Shown: one piece after another, positions 53,477 through 56,091 of the stretch | Layout of the letters: the number at the start of each line of letters is the position of its first letter | Numbering within the stretch: the first letter of the stretch is position 1 | From: Janibacter corallicola NBRC 107790 | GTDB taxonomy: Bacteria > Actinomycetota > Actinomycetes > Actinomycetales > Dermatophilaceae | Direction of reading: 5' to 3' | DNA: 56,091 nt | Assembly (NCBI RefSeq): GCF_001570965.1 | Contig: NZ_BCSR01000015.1 | Span: 1 to 56,091 of the forward strand | Notes under the pieces: generated by a model | Seen by the model: only the letters and a program-made list of their open reading frames with translations | Databases searched by the model: none | Told to the model about the DNA's origin: nothing | Made by a program: the position numbers and the translations under genes

Positions 53477-55363
53477 TCAGACGAGGGTCTCGTCGACGAA
53501 GCACCAGCGCCACGCCTCACCCGGCTCGAGGGAGCGCATCACGGGGTGCCCGGTCTGCTCGTGGTGGGCGGTCGCGTGGCCGTGGGAGGAGTCGCAGCAG
53601 CCGACGTGACCGCAGCTGAGGCAGACGCGCAGGTGCAGCCAGGTGAGCTCCTTCGCGAGGCACTCCTCGCAGCCGTCGGGTTCGCGGGGGACGACCGACT
53701 CGGGAAGGTCGCGCTGGTGCTCGCACTCGCCGGTGATCCGCTCCGGGGCCAGCAGCGGCGCACTGCGCACCGCGTCGGTGCGGGCGCCGATCGACTCGAG
53801 CGTGGACTCCTCGGCGTCGAGCGCCCCGAGGACCTGGGCGAGGACCTGGTGGTCGACCAGCCCTGAGTCGCGGATGCGCAGCAGCTCGGCGCGCTCGGCC
53901 TGCAGGACCGGTAGCCGGATGCGGCGGTAGGCATCGCTCGGTGACTCGGTCTCGCTGCGTCCCAAGCGTTCCCACACCCGGTTGACACGTTGGCGAGCCT
54001 GCTGGCGCAGTCGGGCGGCGGCGTCCTCGTCGACGTCGGGCAGCTCCTCGAGGCGGCGCAGCCCGGCGACGACGGCGGCCTGGGTGACCGTGGCCTCCTG
54101 GAGGGCGTCCTCGCGCGGGTCCGGCCCGTGGACGCCGAGGGTGCGGGCGAGCAGCGGCAGCGTCGTGCCCTGGATGAGCAGGGTGCCGATCGTCACCGTC
54201 ATCGCGACGAGGACGAGGGTCGGGCGGTGCGGGGTGTCGTGCGGCAGCAGCAGCGCCGCGGCGAGCGTCACGACACCTCGCATGCCCGCCCAGCTGACGA
54301 CGAGGCTCTCCTGCCACGGCCGCAGCCGGTCCCGCTCCCGACGGGAGAGGCGGGCGCGCAGCCAGCGCAGGGGGAAGATCCACGCCGGGCGCAGCGCGAG
54401 CACGGTCACGAGGACCGCCAGGCCGATGAGCAGGGTGGAGCCGAGACCGAGCACGGAGGCGCGGACGTCGTCGACGAGCGAGCTCAGCTGCAGCCCGATG
54501 ACGAGGAAGACGGCGTTTTCGAGGATGAACTGGATGCTCGCCCAGTTGGACCGCTCCGACAGCCGGGAGCGGGCGTTCTGCAGGACCGGCGCACGGTGGC
54601 CGAGGAGCAGCCCCGTGGTGACGACCGCGAGCACGCCGGAGGAGTGGACCAGCTCGGCCGGCAGGTAGGAGGCGAAGGGGGCGATGAAGCTGATCGTCGT
54701 GTCGACCACCGGGGAGTGGGTGTGCGTGCGCAGCACGGCCAGCGCCTTGTAGGCGAGGTACCCGATGAGCACGCCGCCGAGGGCGGCGCGCACGAAGTCC
54801 CGGCCGACGGAGGCGATCGTCACCTCGGTGTCCCCGACGCCGGCGTGGCCGGCGGCCAGCCCCGCGGCAGCCATGGCGGTGCGCAGCGAGACGAGCGCGG
54901 TGGCGTCGTTGAGGAGGGACTCGCCCTCGAGGAGGGTGACCGCCCGGCGCGGCAGCCCGATGGCCCGGGCGACGGCGGTGGCGGCCACCGCGTCCGGCGG
55001 CGCGACGATCGCGCCGAGGGCGAAGGCCAGGGCGAAGGAGATCGGCAGCAACGCGCTCGCGACGACCGCGACGCCGAGGGCCGTGACGAGCACGAGCGCG
55101 ATCGACAGCCCGGCGATGGCCACGCGCTGGGCCTTGAGGTCGACGAGCGAGGTCGAGATCGCGGTGGCGTAGAGGAGGGGCGGCAGCAGCCCGATGAGGA
55201 CGACCTCCGAGGAGAGCGTGATGTCGGGGACCCACGGGACGAAGGAGATCGCGGCCCCGGCCGCCAGGAGGAGCAGGGGCGTGAGCAGGCCCAGTCGCGA
55301 CGCGATGCCGTGGACGAGCAGCGAGGCGAGGGCGATGGCGAGCAGGGTGAGGGCGAGCTGCAC
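53477..55363 (-). CDS. CPA1-type Na+/H+ antiporter with C-terminal UBP zinc finger
   Basis: A 628-residue monovalent cation/proton antiporter. About 12 helices span ~1-415, with the family motif GESLLNDATALVSLRTA (ion-binding Asn-Asp) and SWAGMRGVVTLAAALLLP. A helical cytosolic region (~430-540) leads to a UBP-type zinc finger at ~550-620. That finger has CEECL, CLSCGHVGCC and the histidines of SSHGHATAHHEQTGHPV. Free-standing bacterial UBP fingers are small proteins of unknown role. Here one is fused to the transporter tail, where it may sense or bind a partner. GTG start 55363 follows GACAAT by 6 nt. Confidence 0.9.
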   Translation of the reverse strand: MQLALTLLAIALASLLVHGIASRLGLLTPLLLLAAGAAISFVPWVPDITLSSEVVLIGLLPPLLYATAISTSLVDLKAQRVAIAGLSIALVLVTALGVAVVASALLPISFALAFALGAIVAPPDAVAATAVARAIGLPRRAVTLLEGESLLNDATALVSLRTAMAAAGLAAGHAGVGDTEVTIASVGRDFVRAALGGVLIGYLAYKALAVLRTHTHSPVVDTTISFIAPFASYLPAELVHSSGVLAVVTTGLLLGHRAPVLQNARSRLSERSNWASIQFILENAVFLVIGLQLSSLVDDVRASVLGLGSTLLIGLAVLVTVLALRPAWIFPLRWLRARLSRRERDRLRPWQESLVVSWAGMRGVVTLAAALLLPHDTPHRPTLVLVAMTVTIGTLLIQGTTLPLLARTLGVHGPDPREDALQEATVTQAAVVAGLRRLEELPDVDEDAAARLRQQARQRVNRVWERLGRSETESPSDAYRRIRLPVLQAERAELLRIRDSGLVDHQVLAQVLGALDAEESTLESIGARTDAVRSAPLLAPERITGECEHQRDLPESVVPREPDGCEECLAKELTWLHLRVCLSCGHVGCCDSSHGHATAHHEQTGHPVMRSLEPGEAWRWCFVDETLV

Positions 55364-55445
55364 GGGCCCATTGTCCTCTCCTCCGGGGCGTCTCGGGATG
55401 CGACGGCGGGTGTGGGCGGTGGCCGCCCGGTGCCACGATCGAGGG

Positions 55446-56091
55446 GTGACGCGCTACCTCCACGGCCATGCCGCCCCGGTCGTCGCCGCGCACGCGGCCC
55501 GCACCGCCGAGACCTCCGCCGGCTACCTCCTCCCGCACCTGCAGCCGGGGCAGCGGGTCCTCGACGTCGGGTGCGGCCCGGGCTCGGTCACGCTCGACCT
55601 GGCCCGGCGCGTCGCCCCGGGCGAGGTCGTCGGCGTCGACGCCTCGGAAGAGGTGGTCGAGCAGGCGCGGGCAGCCGCCCGGGAGGCGGGGATCGGGCAG
55701 GTGACCTTCGAGGTGGCGGACGCGATGCATCTGCCCCACGACGACGACTCCTTCGACGTCGTGCACGCGCACCAGGTGCTCCAGCACGTCGCCGACCCGG
55801 TCGGGTTGCTGCGCGAGATGGCGCGGGTGACCCGTCCCGGCGGGATCGTCGCCGCCCGCGACGCCGACTACGAGGCAATGACCTGGGCCCCGGCGCACCC
55901 GGGGCTGACCCGTTGGCTCGAGCTCTACCGCGCGGCCGCACGCGGGACCGGCGCCGAGCCCGATGCCGGCCGGTACCTGCTTGGCTGGGCGCACGAGGCC
56001 GGCCTGACCGATGTCGCGGCGAGCGCCTCGGTGTGGTGCTACGCGGACGACGAGGCCCGCCGGTGGTGGGGCGGGCAGTGGCAGCGGCGGG
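55446..56091 (+). CDS. class I SAM-dependent methyltransferase (5' part)
   Basis: The first 215 codons of a methyltransferase running off the window. SAM-binding motif I is VLDVGCGPGSVTLDLARRV, acidic motif VVGVDASEEVVEQA, and EVADAMHLPHDDDSFDVVHA follows. VLQHVADPVGLLREMARVTRPGG is typical of UbiE/methyltransferase type 11 proteins. The substrate is not predictable. GTG 55446 begins the frame. It diverges from the antiporter gene with an 82-bp gap. Confidence 0.85.
   Translation, partial: MTRYLHGHAAPVVAAHAARTAETSAGYLLPHLQPGQRVLDVGCGPGSVTLDLARRVAPGEVVGVDASEEVVEQARAAAREAGIGQVTFEVADAMHLPHDDDSFDVVHAHQVLQHVADPVGLLREMARVTRPGGIVAARDADYEAMTWAPAHPGLTRWLELYRAAARGTGAEPDAGRYLLGWAHEAGLTDVAASASVWCYADDEARRWWGGQWQRR

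Overview
This 56 kb window is chromosomal DNA of a very GC-rich (about 72%) actinobacterium. It has dense, short-spaced genes, many GTG starts and many genes whose only visible promoter is a TANNNT box 6-8 nt before the start codon (leaderless type). The gene set (monomeric isocitrate dehydrogenase, folD-DUF3017-mdh, RskA/SigK, LpdA-type quinone reductase, AccA3-type carboxylase) and an in-frame actinobacterial-type palindromic repeat suggest Micrococcales, probably Intrasporangiaceae (Janibacter-like). That placement is inference. I see no rRNA, tRNA, prophage, transposase or CRISPR array, and no gene-free stretch over 300 bp.

Layout. 1-6.5 kb: folD (cut by the window edge), a secreted surface protein, DUF3017, mdh, the rskA/sigK pair and icd. 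6.7-13.5 kb: cell-surface polysaccharide genes (initiating sugar transferase, UDP-glucuronate decarboxylase-like epimerase, GT4 glycosyltransferase, mannose-1-phosphate guanylyltransferase), interrupted by trpS and an HXTX phosphoesterase. 13.6-29.7 kb: a nucleoside uptake and salvage island with an M20 amidohydrolase, a BMP lipoprotein, an ABC ATPase and two permeases, then cdd, deoA, a cupin and add in one overlapping + strand operon. It continues on the - strand with deoC, a uridine-kinase-like gene, a phosphosugar mutase and purine nucleoside phosphorylase. 29.8-36.3 kb: a quinone reductase, a biotin carboxylase, and a two-component system whose kinase is fused to a DUF4153/DUF4173-like membrane domain.

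36.4-44.2 kb is the least conventional part. A MoxR/CoxE-type VWA pair diverges from a translationally coupled HTH and Ser/Thr-kinase pair. These face two paralogous secreted, membrane-anchored proteins, one with a VWA domain and one without. The two paralogue promoters share an operator, TTTGC-N4-GCAAA, lying over near-identical -35/-10 boxes. The first surface protein (703-1254) has related sites. The VWA-less paralogue also has an approximately 195-nt leader that folds into a 12-bp stem enclosing two identical hairpins. Together these look like a coregulated, undescribed envelope system.

44.3-56 kb: a divergent MerR regulator with a strong palindrome in front of an acyl-CoA dehydrogenase and carboxyltransferase operon (probably leucine or branched-chain acyl-CoA catabolism), a secreted subtilase, maf, a secretory lipase, a lipoprotein, a DUF885 metallopeptidase, a CPA1 antiporter with a C-terminal UBP-type zinc finger, and a cut-off methyltransferase.

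Genome scale: the 9-mer CGAAGGGGG occurs 32 times on the two strands by my count, against about 1.7 expected from composition. It is balanced between strands and sometimes forms inverted-pair hairpins, as DNA uptake or other genome-architecture sequences do.
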